A DNA stretch of 64,000 bases from Pseudomonas sp. FP1742 (GCF_030687145.1 NZ_CP117460.1:1736001-1800000), one strand, 5' to 3'; positions 35,194 to 45,255 are shown, numbered from the stretch's first letter. Numbers and translations: made by a program. The notes: generated from the letters alone by a model not told the origin.

Positions 35194-36764
35194 GCGGTTT
35201 CGTCGACCCAGCGTTGTTCGAGACGGGTTTGAGGGCCTTGTGGCGGTGTGCCGAGGTGGCAATCCAGATCGCCGACGTTCAGCCCGGAATCCAGCAGGCG
35301 CTGGCGCAGCGCGGCCAGATTGCTTTCGATCAGGCTCGCGGTGTACGGCCGTTCAGCCCACAACTGACTGGAGAGGCTGCCTTGGATCAGTTGGGCCTGA
35401 ATCTGCAACGGCCCCAACGGTTCCATGTCGAACGCCAGCTCGACGCGCCATAGCGGTTGCTTGGGTTCGCGTTCATCGCGGCGTTCGCGCGGTTGTTCTT
35501 TTTCGGGGGCCTCTTCGCGCTGGAATTTGACCTGCAACGGCACGATGTCCTGCAGGTTGCGCATGGGGATTTCCAGTTGCCAGGTGCTCATCAACCGCCC
35601 GTCACTGGTGACGCCAGTCTGCTCAAGGCTCGACAGCTGATGACTTTGCAAGCGTGAAACTGCCGCCGCAGCCAGGCGCAGCAGGTGCTCGAGATCATTT
35701 TCGCCTTCGGCGCTTTGTAGCAGGCGCTCGGGCAGCGGAAAACTGGTCGGTGATGGCTTGGCGCTGACCTGCCCGAGCATGCCGAGAGCATTGCGCACGA
35801 AACTCGGCATGGCCTGGACCAGGGTGTTGGCGGCAATGATCGCATTGAGATTGGTGTTGGCCGGCAGGCCCGGCGTCAGTTGGGCGATCAGCTTGAGCAA
35901 GTCGCCTTTCATGTCCGGCGTCAGCGTCGGGTTTTGCCCGGTCAGCAGTTTCGCTTCGAGGAACAGGCCACTGTTGGCCAGTGCCTGGGCCAGGCCTTTG
36001 GGCGTACTCAGTTGCTGGACGTCCGGCAGGCCGGCGAGCAGTTTGTCCACGGCGGCGCGCAGGTCGGTGGAGGTCTGATCCGATGGTGGCAGGTTTTGCA
36101 GGACTTTGATCAAGCCATCCAGGGAGCCCTGGCGACTTTGCTGGCTGACCAGTTGTTGGGTTACCGCCAACTGTTCCTGACGGCTGCTCAGCGGCACGAA
36201 TTTCAGGGTCTGGGTGTCCTGCACCAGGGCGCTCAGCAAGGTGCCGATGCGCAGCGGCGTCGGGCTGTCGATGCTCAACGTGCTGCCGCTCAGCGCGGTG
36301 TTGAGCAGGCTCACCATCGAGCGAAACACCGTCGGCTGGCCCGGCACCTGCGGCATCACTTGAGAGGTCAGCACTTTGCCTTGCAGCAAGGTGCCAACCG
36401 GCAGTTGCGAGGTGTCGATACGGGTGAGGGTGGCGACGCTGGAGGCGATCGCCTGTTGCACCGTGACTGCCAGATTGCCCGCCGACGGTTGGGTAACCGT
36501 CAGGCTGGCGCCCTGGGGCAGCGGCTGAGTGCTGGTGGCTTGGACCGTGGTCTGACGGCCGCTGTCGAGGGTGACCTTGAGCAACAGTTGAAAGGTTTGA
36601 TCCGCCTGTTTGAGCGACAGCACTTCGGCCTTGGCGGTCTGACCGGCCGTGATCAGGCCCTCCATCGGCGTCAGCAGCTTGAGCAACTCGCCGCTGACCA
36701 CCAATGGGCGCGAAGTCGCCGGGGTGGTTGGCGGGAGCGGGAGGATGTTCATTTCGCCTGTCAT
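35190..36764 (-). CDS. Second FliK-like hook-length/specificity-switch protein
   Basis: This is a 524-residue protein with a Gln/Ser/Thr/Leu-rich N-terminal region and a C-terminal Flg_hook (FliK C) domain at about 410-515: RVELAFDMEPLGPLQIQAQL, then SSQLWAERPYTASLIESN and GLNVGDLDCHLG. It is distinct from the cluster fliK at 11760. The start could be ATG 36764 (MTGEMNILPLPP) or ATG 36752. It shares 4 bases with the FlhB-C-like gene downstream, forming a two-gene unit divergent from ccmA. Confidence 0.85.
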   Translation of the reverse strand: MTGEMNILPLPPTTPATSRPLVVSGELLKLLTPMEGLITAGQTAKAEVLSLKQADQTFQLLLKVTLDSGRQTTVQATSTQPLPQGASLTVTQPSAGNLAVTVQQAIASSVATLTRIDTSQLPVGTLLQGKVLTSQVMPQVPGQPTVFRSMVSLLNTALSGSTLSIDSPTPLRIGTLLSALVQDTQTLKFVPLSSRQEQLAVTQQLVSQQSRQGSLDGLIKVLQNLPPSDQTSTDLRAAVDKLLAGLPDVQQLSTPKGLAQALANSGLFLEAKLLTGQNPTLTPDMKGDLLKLIAQLTPGLPANTNLNAIIAANTLVQAMPSFVRNALGMLGQVSAKPSPTSFPLPERLLQSAEGENDLEHLLRLAAAAVSRLQSHQLSSLEQTGVTSDGRLMSTWQLEIPMRNLQDIVPLQVKFQREEAPEKEQPRERRDEREPKQPLWRVELAFDMEPLGPLQIQAQLIQGSLSSQLWAERPYTASLIESNLAALRQRLLDSGLNVGDLDCHLGTPPQGPQTRLEQRWVDETA

Positions 36765-36794
36765 ACGCGGACACAACCTGAGGAAATTGCACTC

Positions 36795-36821
36795 TTGAGA
36801 GTGAGACACGGCATGTATAAT
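36795..36821 (+). promoter_or_regulatory. Probable sigma-70 promoter of the ccm operon
   Basis: A consensus -10 TATAAT (36816-36821) lies 15 bases after TTGAGA (36795-36800) and is followed by a GC-rich stretch GCCGCCCG. It is about 130 bases before ccmA and just upstream of the divergent fliK-like gene. The short spacer lowers certainty. Confidence 0.5.
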
Positions 36822-36961
36822 GCCGCCCGTCTTCCGCTGAGTGGCGAAAACATTGCAATTGATTGACGCAGCTCTCTAGAACAAGCCGTCATTGCATCTA
36901 TGCTGCATCTCTTTAACGGCCGCGCCAGAGCCGACTTGAACCGCATAAGGCCCTTGAACCC

Positions 36962-37597
36962 TTGACCAGTCCTGTCCTGCAAACCGTTGCCCTTGCCTGT
37001 GAGCGAGACCTTCGGCTGCTCTTCGAAAATCTCGAATTGCGACTGGCCAGTGGCGAAATGTTACAGATCAGCGGCCCCAACGGCAGTGGCAAGACCAGCC
37101 TGTTACGTCTGCTTTGCGGCTTGATGCACCCGACCGCCGGTCAAGTGTTGCTCAACGGCCAGCCGCTGAACGAACAACGCAGCGAACTGGCGCGTAACCT
37201 GCTGTGGATCGGCCATGCCGCCGGGATCAAGGATCTGCTGACCCCCGAGGAAAACCTCAGTTGGCTCTGTGCCTTGCACCATCCGGCCTCCCATGAGGCG
37301 ATCTGGCAAGCACTGGCGGCGGTGGGGCTGCGCGGTTTCGAGGATGTTCCCTGTCACACCCTGTCTGCCGGCCAGCAACGTCGTGTGGCGTTGGCGCGGT
37401 TGTACCTGGACAGCCCGCCGCTGTGGATTCTCGACGAGCCGTTCACCGCGCTCGACAAACAAGGCGTGGCGCAACTCGAAGAACACCTGGCCGCACACTG
37501 TGAGCGCGGCGGCATGGTGGTGCTGACCACTCACCACACGCTGAGCCGGATGCCGGCCGGCTATCGCGACATTGATTTGGGGAACTGGGCCGTATGA
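36962..37597 (+). CDS. ccmA: Heme exporter ATP-binding protein CcmA
   Basis: CcmA is the ATPase of CcmABCD, which releases holo-CcmE during cytochrome c maturation. It has 211 residues with Walker [10 protein letters not shown] at 38-46, signature [14 protein letters not shown] and Walker [13 protein letters not shown]. The start is TTG at 36962; no in-frame ATG fits before the conserved region. Its end overlaps ccmB by 4 bases. Confidence 0.95.
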   Translation: MTSPVLQTVALACERDLRLLFENLELRLASGEMLQISGPNGSGKTSLLRLLCGLMHPTAGQVLLNGQPLNEQRSELARNLLWIGHAAGIKDLLTPEENLSWLCALHHPASHEAIWQALAAVGLRGFEDVPCHTLSAGQQRRVALARLYLDSPPLWILDEPFTALDKQGVAQLEEHLAAHCERGGMVVLTTHHTLSRMPAGYRDIDLGNWAV

Positions 37598-38262
37598 GTG
37601 TTTTCGGCCTGTTGGTCGCCCGTGAGGCCCGTTTGCTGTTCCGCCGTCCCGCCGAATTGGCGAACCCGTTGGTATTTTTCGCCATCGTCGTCTCCTTGTT
37701 CCCGCTGGCGGTCGGCCCCGAGACTCAATTGTTGCAAACCTTGTCTCCGGGACTGGTCTGGGTAGCGGCGCTTTTATCGGTCTTACTCTCGCTGGACGGG
37801 CTTTTCCGCAGTGATTTCGAAGACGGATCCCTCGAGCAGTGGGTCCTTTCGTCGCACCCCCTGCCTCTTCTGGTGCTGGCCAAGGTGCTGGCACACTGGG
37901 CCTTTTCCGGCCTGGCACTGGTTTTGCTCGCACCGTTGCTGGCATTGATGCTCGGTTTGCCTGCCGCCTGTCTGCCGGTGTTGCTGCTTTCTTTATTGCT
38001 GGGTACACCGGTACTGAGCCTGCTCGGTGCGGTGGGCGCGGCGCTGACGGTAGGATTGAAGCGTGGTGGTCTGTTGCTGGCGCTGCTGATTCTGCCGCTG
38101 TACATCCCGGTGTTGATCCTCGGCAGTGGCGCCTTGCAGGCGGCCTTGCAGGGCATGCCGGCGACCGGTTATCTCTTGTGGCTTGGTAGCCTGACCGCCC
38201 TGGCGATAACCCTGACACCTTTTGCAATAGCTGCTGGCCTGAAGATCAGTGTCGGCGAATAA
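37594..38262 (+). CDS. ccmB: Heme exporter membrane protein CcmB
   Basis: CcmB is the six-helix permease partner of CcmA. This 222-residue, very hydrophobic protein starts [21 protein letters not shown] and contains [19 protein letters not shown], the conserved cytoplasmic motif. It is 4 bases overlapped with ccmA. Confidence 0.95.
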   Translation: MSVFGLLVAREARLLFRRPAELANPLVFFAIVVSLFPLAVGPETQLLQTLSPGLVWVAALLSVLLSLDGLFRSDFEDGSLEQWVLSSHPLPLLVLAKVLAHWAFSGLALVLLAPLLALMLGLPAACLPVLLLSLLLGTPVLSLLGAVGAALTVGLKRGGLLLALLILPLYIPVLILGSGALQAALQGMPATGYLLWLGSLTALAITLTPFAIAAGLKISVGE

Positions 38263-38359
38263 TAATGAGGCCTGGTTATTTTTTAACCACTTCTTTTGAA
38301 GAAAGGCCAACCCTTTGGCTGTTTCGTGATAACGAACAGCAACCGTGATGGAAACAGCA

Positions 38360-39115
38360 ATGAACTGGACCTGGTTTCATAAGCTCGGCTCGCCCAAATG
38401 GTTTTACGGCATCAGTGGCAAATTGCTGCCCTGGCTGAGCGTCGCGGCGTTGCTGCTGATCAGCGTCGGCGTGGTCTGGGGCCTGGCCTTCGCACCGCCG
38501 GACTACCAGCAAGGCAACAGCTTTCGAATCATCTATATCCACGTTCCCGCCGCCATGCTGGCGCAGTCGATCTACGTGATGCTGGCCGTGTGCGGCGTTG
38601 TCGGGCTGGTGTGGAAAATGAAGCTGGCCGACGTCGCCCTGCAATGCGCCGCCCCGGTCGGTGCCTGGATGACCGCGGTGGCGCTGGTTACCGGCGCGAT
38701 CTGGGGCAAACCGACCTGGGGTTCGTGGTGGGTCTGGGATGCGCGACTTACGTCCATGTTGATTCTGCTGTTTCTGTACTTCGGTCTTATTGCGCTGGGC
38801 AACGCCATCAGCAATCGTGACAGCGCGGCCAAGGCTTGCGCGGTGCTGGCCATTGTCGGCGTGATCAACATCCCGATCATCAAATACTCGGTGGAGTGGT
38901 GGAACACCCTGCACCAGGGCGCGACCTTCACCCTCACCGAAAAACCGGCGATGCCTGCCGAGATGTGGCTGCCGCTGCTGCTGACGGTGTTGGGTTTCTA
39001 CTGTTTCTTCGGCGCAGTGCTGTTGCTGCGCATGCGCCTTGAAGTGCTCAAGCGCGAAGCCCGGGCGAGTTGGGTGAAATCCGAAGTACAGAACAGTCTG
39101 GAGGCTGCTCGATGA
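38360..39115 (+). CDS. ccmC: Heme-handling protein CcmC
   Basis: CcmC attaches heme to CcmE. It has 251 residues and about six transmembrane segments, with the tryptophan-rich heme-binding motif [18 protein letters not shown] and flanking periplasmic His residues. The ATG at 38360 ([14 protein letters not shown]) is the usual family start. In-frame GTG 38345 and ATG 38348 are alternatives. The end overlaps ccmD. Confidence 0.95.
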   Translation: MNWTWFHKLGSPKWFYGISGKLLPWLSVAALLLISVGVVWGLAFAPPDYQQGNSFRIIYIHVPAAMLAQSIYVMLAVCGVVGLVWKMKLADVALQCAAPVGAWMTAVALVTGAIWGKPTWGSWWVWDARLTSMLILLFLYFGLIALGNAISNRDSAAKACAVLAIVGVINIPIIKYSVEWWNTLHQGATFTLTEKPAMPAEMWLPLLLTVLGFYCFFGAVLLLRMRLEVLKREARASWVKSEVQNSLEAAR

Positions 39116-39288
39116 GTTTCGCTTCATTCGGCGACTTTCTCGCCATGGGCCATCACGGCCTGTATGTCTGGTCAGCCTATGGCATAAGCCTGGCCGTGCT
39201 GGCCCTTAACGTGGCGGCGCCGATCCTGGCCCGCAAGCGGTATCTGCAACAAGAGGCGCGACGTCTGCGCCGGGAGAACGACCAGTGA
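39112..39288 (+). CDS. ccmD: Heme exporter small protein CcmD
   Basis: This 58-residue membrane protein stabilises CcmABC with CcmE. It has one transmembrane helix (about 16-38, [21 protein letters not shown] in part) and a basic Arg-rich C-terminus ([18 protein letters not shown]). The ATG at 39112 overlaps the ccmC stop by 4 bases, and its own end overlaps ccmE by 4 bases. Confidence 0.93.
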   Translation: MSFASFGDFLAMGHHGLYVWSAYGISLAVLALNVAAPILARKRYLQQEARRLRRENDQ

Positions 39289-39740
39289 ATCCGCTGCGTA
39301 AAAAGCGTCTTGTCATCATTTTCGCGATCCTGGTGGGTGTCGGCGCTGCTGTCGGCCTGGCCCTGAGCGCCCTGCAGCAGAACATCAATCTGTTTTACAC
39401 CCCGACCCAGATCGCCAACGGCGAAGCGCCGCAAGACACGCGCATCCGCGCCGGCGGCATGGTCGAAAAAGGTTCGCTGCAACGTTCCGGCGACTCCCTG
39501 GATGTGAAATTCATCGTCACCGACTTCAACAAATCCGTGACCATCAGCTACCGCGGCATTCTTCCGGACCTGTTCCGCGAAGGGCAGGGCATCGTTGCCC
39601 TCGGCAAGCTCAACGCTGACGGTGTAGTGGTGGCCGACGAAGTGCTGGCCAAGCACGACGAGAAGTACATGCCGCCGGAAGTGACCAAGGCGTTGAAAGA
39701 CAGTGGTCAGTCGGCACCGACTCCCGCGAAAGAGGGTTAA
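39285..39740 (+). CDS. ccmE: Heme chaperone CcmE
   Basis: CcmE carries heme covalently in the periplasm between CcmC and CcmF. It has 151 residues: an N-terminal signal anchor (about 9-29), an OB-fold domain, and the heme-binding His124 with Tyr128 in [11 protein letters not shown]. The start is GTG at 39285. Confidence 0.96.
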   Translation: MNPLRKKRLVIIFAILVGVGAAVGLALSALQQNINLFYTPTQIANGEAPQDTRIRAGGMVEKGSLQRSGDSLDVKFIVTDFNKSVTISYRGILPDLFREGQGIVALGKLNADGVVVADEVLAKHDEKYMPPEVTKALKDSGQSAPTPAKEG

Positions 39741-39743
39741 TTG

Positions 39744-41747
39744 ATGACTTCCGCTCTCTATGGTTCAGGGCTGTTCATCCCCGAACTCGGCCACCTGGCC
39801 ATGATCCTGGCGTTGTGTCTCGCGCTGGTGCAGGCCGTGGTGCCGTTGCTCGGTGCCTGGCGCGGCGACCGTTTGTGGATGAGCCTGGCCCAGCCGGCCG
39901 CGTGGGGGCAATTCGCGTTTCTGCTGTTCGCCTTCGGTTGCCTGACTTATGCATTCATGGCGGACGACTTCTCCGTCGCTTATGTGGCCAGCAACTCCAA
40001 CAGCGCGCTGCCGTGGTACTACAAATTCAGCGCCGTGTGGGGCGCTCACGAAGGGTCGTTGCTGCTGTGGGCGCTGATCCTCGGTGGCTGGACTTTCGCA
40101 GTGTCGGTGTTCTCCCGGCAGTTGCCGCAAGTGATGCTGGCCCGGGTGCTGGCGGTGATGGGCATGATCAGCACCGGTTTCCTGCTGTTCCTGATCCTGA
40201 CCTCCAACCCGTTCACCCGGATCCTGCCGCAGATGCCGGCGGACGGGCGCGACCTCAACCCATTGCTGCAAGACATCGGCCTGATCGTTCACCCGCCGAT
40301 GCTGTACATGGGTTACGTCGGTTTCTCCGTGGCCTTCGCCTTTGCCATCGCCGCGCTGCTGGGCGGTCGGCTCGATGCGGCGTGGGCGCGCTGGTCCCGT
40401 CCGTGGACCATCGTCGCCTGGGCTTTCCTCGGTATCGGTATCACGTTGGGCTCCTGGTGGGCCTACTACGAACTCGGCTGGGGTGGCTGGTGGTTCTGGG
40501 ACCCGGTGGAAAACGCCTCCTTCATGCCTTGGCTGGTGGGCACCGCGCTGATTCACTCGTTGGCGGTCACGGAAAAACGTGGCGTGTTCAAGAGCTGGAC
40601 CGTGTTGCTGGCCATCGCCGCGTTCTCTTTGAGCCTGCTGGGGACTTTCCTGGTGCGTTCCGGCGTGCTGACTTCGGTTCATGCTTTTGCCTCCGATCCT
40701 GCGCGTGGCGTGTTCATCCTGATTTTCCTGCTGTTTGTGGTCGGTGGTTCGCTGACGCTGTTCGCCCTGCGCGCCCCGGTGGTCAAGAGCCATGTCGGCT
40801 TCAACCTGTGGTCCCGGGAAACCCTGTTGCTGGGCAACAACCTGGTGCTGGTGGTGGCGGCTTCGATGATCCTGCTCGGCACCTTGTACCCGCTGATTCT
40901 CGATGCGATGACCGGCGCCAAGTTGTCGGTCGGCCCGCCGTACTTCAACGCGCTGTTCATTCCGTTGATGGCGATACTGATGGTGGTGATGGCGGTCGGC
41001 ATGCTGGTGCGCTGGAAAGACACCCCGGTCAAATGGCTGATGAGCATGCTGACCCCGGTATTACTCGGCAGCGCCGCGCTGGCCGTGGTGGCGGGCGTTG
41101 CTTACGGCGATTTCAACTGGGCGGTGCTGGCGACCTTCATGCTTGCCGCCTGGGTATTGCTGGCCGGTGTGCGGGACATTTTCGACAAGACCCGTCACAA
41201 GGGCCTGATCAAAGGCCTGCCGACCCTGACCCGCAGCTATTGGGGCATGCAGATCGCGCATTTGGGCATTGCCGTGTGCGCCCTGGGCGTCGTGTTGTCG
41301 AGCCAGAACAGTGCCGAGCGTGATCTGCGTCTGGCGCCGGGCGAGTCCATGAGCCTGGCCGGTTATCAGTTTGTGTTCGAAGGCGCCAAGCACTTCGAAG
41401 GCCCGAACTTCACCTCCGACAAGGGCACCGTACGGGTGATCCGCGACGGCAAGGAAGTCAGCGTGCTGCACCCGGAAAAGCGCCTGTACACCGTGCAAAG
41501 CTCGATGATGACCGAGGCCGGGATCGACGCCGGTTTCACCCGTGACCTGTACGTCGCACTGGGCGAGCCGTTGGGCGAGGGCGCCTGGGCGGTTCGCGTG
41601 CACGTCAAACCGTTCGTGCGCTGGATCTGGTTCGGTGGGCTGCTCACAGGTGTAGGCGGGTTGTTGGCGGCGCTGGATCGTCGTTATCGAGTCAAGGTAA
41701 AAAGCCGCGTGCGTGAAGCGCTCGGCATGACGGGAGCCACTGCATGA
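39744..41747 (+). CDS. ccmF: Cytochrome c heme lyase subunit CcmF
   Basis: CcmF transfers heme from CcmE to apocytochrome c. It has 667 residues with about 14-15 transmembrane segments and the tryptophan-rich motif GWGGWWFWDPVENASFMPWL. The ATG at 39744 is preferred over TTG 39741. Its last 4 bases overlap the start of ccmG. Confidence 0.96.
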   Translation: MTSALYGSGLFIPELGHLAMILALCLALVQAVVPLLGAWRGDRLWMSLAQPAAWGQFAFLLFAFGCLTYAFMADDFSVAYVASNSNSALPWYYKFSAVWGAHEGSLLLWALILGGWTFAVSVFSRQLPQVMLARVLAVMGMISTGFLLFLILTSNPFTRILPQMPADGRDLNPLLQDIGLIVHPPMLYMGYVGFSVAFAFAIAALLGGRLDAAWARWSRPWTIVAWAFLGIGITLGSWWAYYELGWGGWWFWDPVENASFMPWLVGTALIHSLAVTEKRGVFKSWTVLLAIAAFSLSLLGTFLVRSGVLTSVHAFASDPARGVFILIFLLFVVGGSLTLFALRAPVVKSHVGFNLWSRETLLLGNNLVLVVAASMILLGTLYPLILDAMTGAKLSVGPPYFNALFIPLMAILMVVMAVGMLVRWKDTPVKWLMSMLTPVLLGSAALAVVAGVAYGDFNWAVLATFMLAAWVLLAGVRDIFDKTRHKGLIKGLPTLTRSYWGMQIAHLGIAVCALGVVLSSQNSAERDLRLAPGESMSLAGYQFVFEGAKHFEGPNFTSDKGTVRVIRDGKEVSVLHPEKRLYTVQSSMMTEAGIDAGFTRDLYVALGEPLGEGAWAVRVHVKPFVRWIWFGGLLTGVGGLLAALDRRYRVKVKSRVREALGMTGATA

Positions 41748-42280
41748 GACGTTGGTTGTTGCTGTTGCCGCTGGCGATTTTTCTGGTGGTTGCTGTTTTC
41801 CTGTATCGGGGTCTGTACCTGAACCCGGCCGAGCTGCCCTCGGCGATGATCGACAAACCGTTCCCGGAGTTTTCCCTGCCCTCGGTGCAGGGCGACAAAA
41901 CCCTGACCAAAGCGGACATCCTGGGTAAACCGGCACTGGTCAATGTGTGGGGCACCTGGTGCATTTCCTGCCGGGTCGAGCACCCGGTGTTGAACAAACT
42001 GGCCGAGAAGGGCGTGGTGATCTACGGCATCAACTACAAGGACACCAATGCAGACGCCTTGAAGTGGCTGGCCGAGTTCCACAACCCGTATCAACTGGAC
42101 ATTCGTGACGATGAGGGCACCCTGGGCCTGAACCTCGGCGTGTATGGCGCACCGGAAACCTTCTTCATCGACGCTAAGGGCATCATCCGCGACAAGTTCG
42201 TCGGGGTGATCGACGAGCAAGTCTGGCGCGAAAAACTGGCGGCCAAGTATCAGGCGCTGGTCGACGAGGCCAAGCCATGA
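41744..42280 (+). CDS. ccmG: Thiol-disulfide reductase CcmG (DsbE)
   Basis: CcmG is a membrane-anchored thioredoxin that reduces the apocytochrome CXXCH cysteines. It has 178 residues, a signal anchor at about 4-21 and the active site WCISC with Cys73 and Cys76, followed by RVEHPVLNKL. It overlaps both ccmF and the next gene by 4 bases. Confidence 0.95.
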   Translation: MRRWLLLLPLAIFLVVAVFLYRGLYLNPAELPSAMIDKPFPEFSLPSVQGDKTLTKADILGKPALVNVWGTWCISCRVEHPVLNKLAEKGVVIYGINYKDTNADALKWLAEFHNPYQLDIRDDEGTLGLNLGVYGAPETFFIDAKGIIRDKFVGVIDEQVWREKLAAKYQALVDEAKP

Positions 42281-42750
42281 AGCGCTGGATTGCCGCCGCC
42301 GTGCTGGGATTGAGCATGGCCGGCGTGGCCCACGCGGCCATCGATACCTATGAGTTCGCCAAAGAAGGCGATCGCGAACGTTTTCGCGAGCTGACCAAGG
42401 AACTGCGTTGCCCCAAGTGCCAGAATCAGGACATCGCCGATTCCAACGCACCGATCGCCGCCGACCTGCGCAAAGAGATTTTCCGCATGCTCGGCGAGGG
42501 CAAGGACAACCAGCAGATCATCGACTTCATGGTCGACCGCTACGGTGATTTCGTCCGCTACAAACCTGCCCTCAATGCCAAGACCGCATTGCTCTGGTTC
42601 GGCCCGGCCGGCCTGCTGCTGGGCGGTTTTGTGATCATCGCCGTGATCGTCCGCCGTCGTCGCGTGCAACGCGCTGACAGCCCGGACACGCTTTCTTTTG
42701 ATGAGCGCGAGCGCCTCGACCACCTGTTGGATAAAACCAAGCATGATTGA
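42277..42750 (+). CDS. ccmH: Cytochrome c maturation protein CcmH (CcmL)
   Basis: CcmH is the thiol reductase subunit of the heme lyase. It has 157 residues with a signal peptide (about 1-20), the LRCPKCQ motif (Cys45, Cys48) and a C-terminal membrane helix ([21 protein letters not shown], limited here). It overlaps ccmG by 4 bases and ccmI by 8 bases. Confidence 0.95.
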   Translation: MKRWIAAAVLGLSMAGVAHAAIDTYEFAKEGDRERFRELTKELRCPKCQNQDIADSNAPIAADLRKEIFRMLGEGKDNQQIIDFMVDRYGDFVRYKPALNAKTALLWFGPAGLLLGGFVIIAVIVRRRRVQRADSPDTLSFDERERLDHLLDKTKHD

Positions 42751-43945
42751 TTTCTGGCTCGCTGCAGGCCTGCTGCTTCTGGTAGCCCTGAGTTTTTTGC
42801 TGATCCCCGTTCTGCGCGGTCGTCGCGCCCAGCTTGAAGAGGATCGTACGGCGCTCAACGTCGCGCTTTATCAGGAACGCGTGGCTGAGTTGCAGACTCA
42901 GCAGGAAGAGGGCGTGCTCAACGCCGAACAAATGGACGCCGGTCGCGCTGAAGCGGCCCGTGAACTGCTGGCCGACACCGAAGGCGTCGAGGCCCCGCGG
43001 GTGTCACGTCTGGGCAAGCCGTTGCCATTGCTGGCGGCGATTCTGGTGCCCGTGTTGGGCCTTGGGCTGTACCTGCATTTCGGTGCCAGCGACAAAGTCG
43101 AGCTGACTCGCGAGTTCGCCCAGGCACCGCAGTCGATGGAAGAGATGACCCGTCGCCTGGAGCGTGCGGTGGCGGCCCAACCGGATTCCGCCGAAGGCCT
43201 GTACTTCCTCGGCCGTACTTACATGGCTCAGGACCGCCCTGGCGATGCGGCGAAAATCTTCGAACGTACCGTGAACCTGGCCGGTCGCCAGCCGGAACTG
43301 CTCGGGCAGTGGGCTCAGGCCCAATACTTCGCCGATGGCAAGAAGTGGTCGGACAAGGTCCAGGCCCTGACTGACGAAGCACTGAAAGCCGATCCGAAGG
43401 AAGTCACCAGCCTTGGGTTGCTGGGCATTGCGGCCTTTGAAGGCGAGCGTTATCAGGACGCCATTGACTACTGGAATCGCCTGCTGGTGCAACTGCCCCC
43501 GGATGACCAATCCCGTGTAGCGCTGCAAGGCGGCATCGCTCGGGCCGCCGAGAAGCTTGAAGCCAGCGGCGGCAAGGTGGCTCAGGCGCCTGCGGCCAAA
43601 GCTGCAGCAATGCTCAAGGTGCATGTTGATCTGGCACCGGACTTGAAAGCCAAGGTTCAGCCCGGCGACAGCGTGTTCATCTTCGCCCGCGCCATCTCTG
43701 GCCCACCCGCACCGCTGGCCGCCAAGCGTCTGACGGTCGCCGACTTGCCGGCGACCGTCGAGCTGGGCGATGCCGATGCAATGATGCCCCAGTTGAAACT
43801 GTCGAACTTCCCCGAAGTCCAACTGGTTGCGCGTATCTCGCGCGCCGGCCAACCAACAGCCGGCGAATGGATCGGTCGCAGCCAACCTTTGGCCACCAGC
43901 ACCACCGCGCCACAAAAACTGACCATCGACAGCCCGGATAAATAA
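42743..43945 (+). CDS. ccmI: Apocytochrome c chaperone CcmI
   Basis: CcmI presents apocytochrome c to the lyase. It has 400 residues with two N-terminal membrane helices (about 4-22 and 93-111) and a periplasmic TPR region (about 135-280, including [21 protein letters not shown]). A C-terminal beta-rich domain follows ([20 protein letters not shown]). The ATG at 42743 overlaps ccmH; an earlier start at 42698 is rejected. Confidence 0.94.
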   Translation: MIDFWLAAGLLLLVALSFLLIPVLRGRRAQLEEDRTALNVALYQERVAELQTQQEEGVLNAEQMDAGRAEAARELLADTEGVEAPRVSRLGKPLPLLAAILVPVLGLGLYLHFGASDKVELTREFAQAPQSMEEMTRRLERAVAAQPDSAEGLYFLGRTYMAQDRPGDAAKIFERTVNLAGRQPELLGQWAQAQYFADGKKWSDKVQALTDEALKADPKEVTSLGLLGIAAFEGERYQDAIDYWNRLLVQLPPDDQSRVALQGGIARAAEKLEASGGKVAQAPAAKAAAMLKVHVDLAPDLKAKVQPGDSVFIFARAISGPPAPLAAKRLTVADLPATVELGDADAMMPQLKLSNFPEVQLVARISRAGQPTAGEWIGRSQPLATSTTAPQKLTIDSPDK

Positions 43946-43959
43946 CAGGAAACGCCACC

Positions 43960-44358
43960 ATGACCGCCTTCGCTCGTATCACTCTCCTCAGCATGATGGT
44001 TTTGGGGCTAAGCGCGTGTGCGGTCCAGGAGTACGAACCCGAACGGTTGCCGCCAATCCCGCCCTCGCAGCCGAGCACCAAACCGACCACACCGAGCAAA
44101 CCGGTCACGCCGAGCAAACCATCGAAGCCGGTGCCACGCACCTCCGCCAGCTTCGCCCCGCCCCCGGGGGGCAACAGCCATTGGGATGCGAAGCTCGGCG
44201 TTTACGTCCTCGACAACCAGACCAACACCTTCTACCGCCAGCGCACCTACTACCGCTGGGACAACGGCTGGAGCCGCTCGATCAGCCCGAACGGGCCATG
44301 GGAAGAGACAGACATCCATGGCGTACCGGGTGGGTTGGGCAGACAATTCGGGCAGTGA
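43960..44358 (+). CDS. Small proline-rich lipoprotein
   Basis: This is a 132-residue predicted lipoprotein with lipobox LSAC (Cys20). It has a repetitive Pro/Ser/Thr/Lys linker (TPSKPVTPSKPSKP at about 46-59) and a C-terminal globular part rich in Tyr and Trp (FYRQRTYYRWDNGWSRS). I do not know a function. It begins 14 bases after ccmI and is followed by a terminator, so it is probably the last gene of the ccm transcript. Confidence 0.85.
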   Translation: MTAFARITLLSMMVLGLSACAVQEYEPERLPPIPPSQPSTKPTTPSKPVTPSKPSKPVPRTSASFAPPPGGNSHWDAKLGVYVLDNQTNTFYRQRTYYRWDNGWSRSISPNGPWEETDIHGVPGGLGRQFGQ

Positions 44359-44363
44359 ATGGA

Positions 44364-44396
44364 AACGGCGATCTGAGGATCGCCGTTTTGCTTTTT
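44364..44396 (+). terminator. Intrinsic terminator of the ccm operon
   Basis: AACGGCGATC-TGAG-GATCGCCGTT is a perfect 10-base-pair stem with a 4-base loop, followed by TTGCTTTTT. It begins 6 bases after the lipoprotein stop. Confidence 0.9.
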
Positions 44397-44543
44397 GGCA
44401 TTTGAAAAGATCTTGATTGAGCGATTCAACTGCAGTGCCAGGAACTTGAAAGTGTTCTGAGCGCGTGAGTCACATCAGAAAATCTCTCAAGGGAGCGGGG
44501 TACAAAACACATGCGTCATATACAGCGGTAAAAGGGGAGTGCC

Positions 44544-45011
44544 TCACTCGTATCCTGTCCTTAACGCTTGTGCTTGCTCGGCGAGAAGAGTCATTGCTTG
44601 CTCGCTGGCTATGTCGCGCTGGGTTTTATAGTCCATCAAATCGGTAAAGCGCACACGTCGGTGCTTGCCGGTTTTGTGGTAGGACAACTCACCGGACTCC
44701 AGCAGTTTGATCAGGTGCGGGCGTGAGACATTGAGCAAGTCCGCCGCTTCCTGGGTGGTCAGTTCAGCGTGTACCGGGACCACTTTGACGGCGTTGCCTG
44801 CAGCGAGCTCTGCCAGGATGTCGACAAGCAACCGAAGCGCTGAGGTGGGAAGTTCGACGCTGTGTGCTTCATTCTGCTCATCGAAAATCTGGATATGCTG
44901 AGTTTCGAATTGGGTGGCGAGGTAGGCAGCCAAGGTGCGCTGACCTTCGATAGCGGCCTGGACCTCACGCTCCATGGGCAGGTTAAGGGGGGGATGGATA
45001 ACTGGTGACAT
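44544..45011 (-). CDS. Excisionase-type helix-turn-helix protein, orphan antitoxin-like
   Basis: This is a 155-residue protein. The C-terminal part (about 84-130) is an excisionase/HTH_17 domain: LTTQEAADLLNVSRPHLIKL followed by the wing HKTGKHRRVRFTDLMDY. The N-terminal 80 residues are helical and acidic. Proteins of this build are the antitoxins of PIN-domain toxins. No PIN gene follows: the next 140 bases on this strand hold only short frames. The ATG at 45011 is preferred, with GGAAAG upstream. It may act as a transcription repressor or rescue antitoxin. Confidence 0.8.
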   Translation of the reverse strand: MSPVIHPPLNLPMEREVQAAIEGQRTLAAYLATQFETQHIQIFDEQNEAHSVELPTSALRLLVDILAELAAGNAVKVVPVHAELTTQEAADLLNVSRPHLIKLLESGELSYHKTGKHRRVRFTDLMDYKTQRDIASEQAMTLLAEQAQALRTGYE

Positions 45012-45133
45012 GATGCTTTCCAATATTCTGAATAATCGATATTGGAAGGCTATTCGAATCAAACGAAAATCGCAATAAACGAAACGACCGGCTTTTCAGC
45101 TCCTTATGCAGTCGCGTTAGTGCTGGAGATCGG

Positions 45134-45222
45134 GTGTGTAGGCTTGCTCGCGAAGGCGGTGTGACATTTAGCAGAAATGTCGACTGACCTGACGCTTTCG
45201 CGGGCAATCCCGCTCACACAGG
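45134..45222. repeat. Decayed REP pair, forward-then-reverse orientation
   Basis: Two diverged inverted REP cores (GGCTTGCTCGCGAAGGC near 45141, and CTTTCGCGGGCAATCCCGCTCACACA near 45195, in part) with a TGTGACATTTAGC...GACTGACCTGAC spacer like that of other forward-first elements. It separates the antitoxin-like gene from the MFS gene. Confidence 0.75.
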
Positions 45223-45255
45223 GACTTACGTTTGTTCACGATGTTTCTAACGTTG

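Noticed and set aside
44465..44647. A 60-codon plus-strand frame overlapping the antitoxin-like gene
   Set aside because: It overlaps the opposite-strand coding region, has no domain and is not a toxin candidate by sequence.
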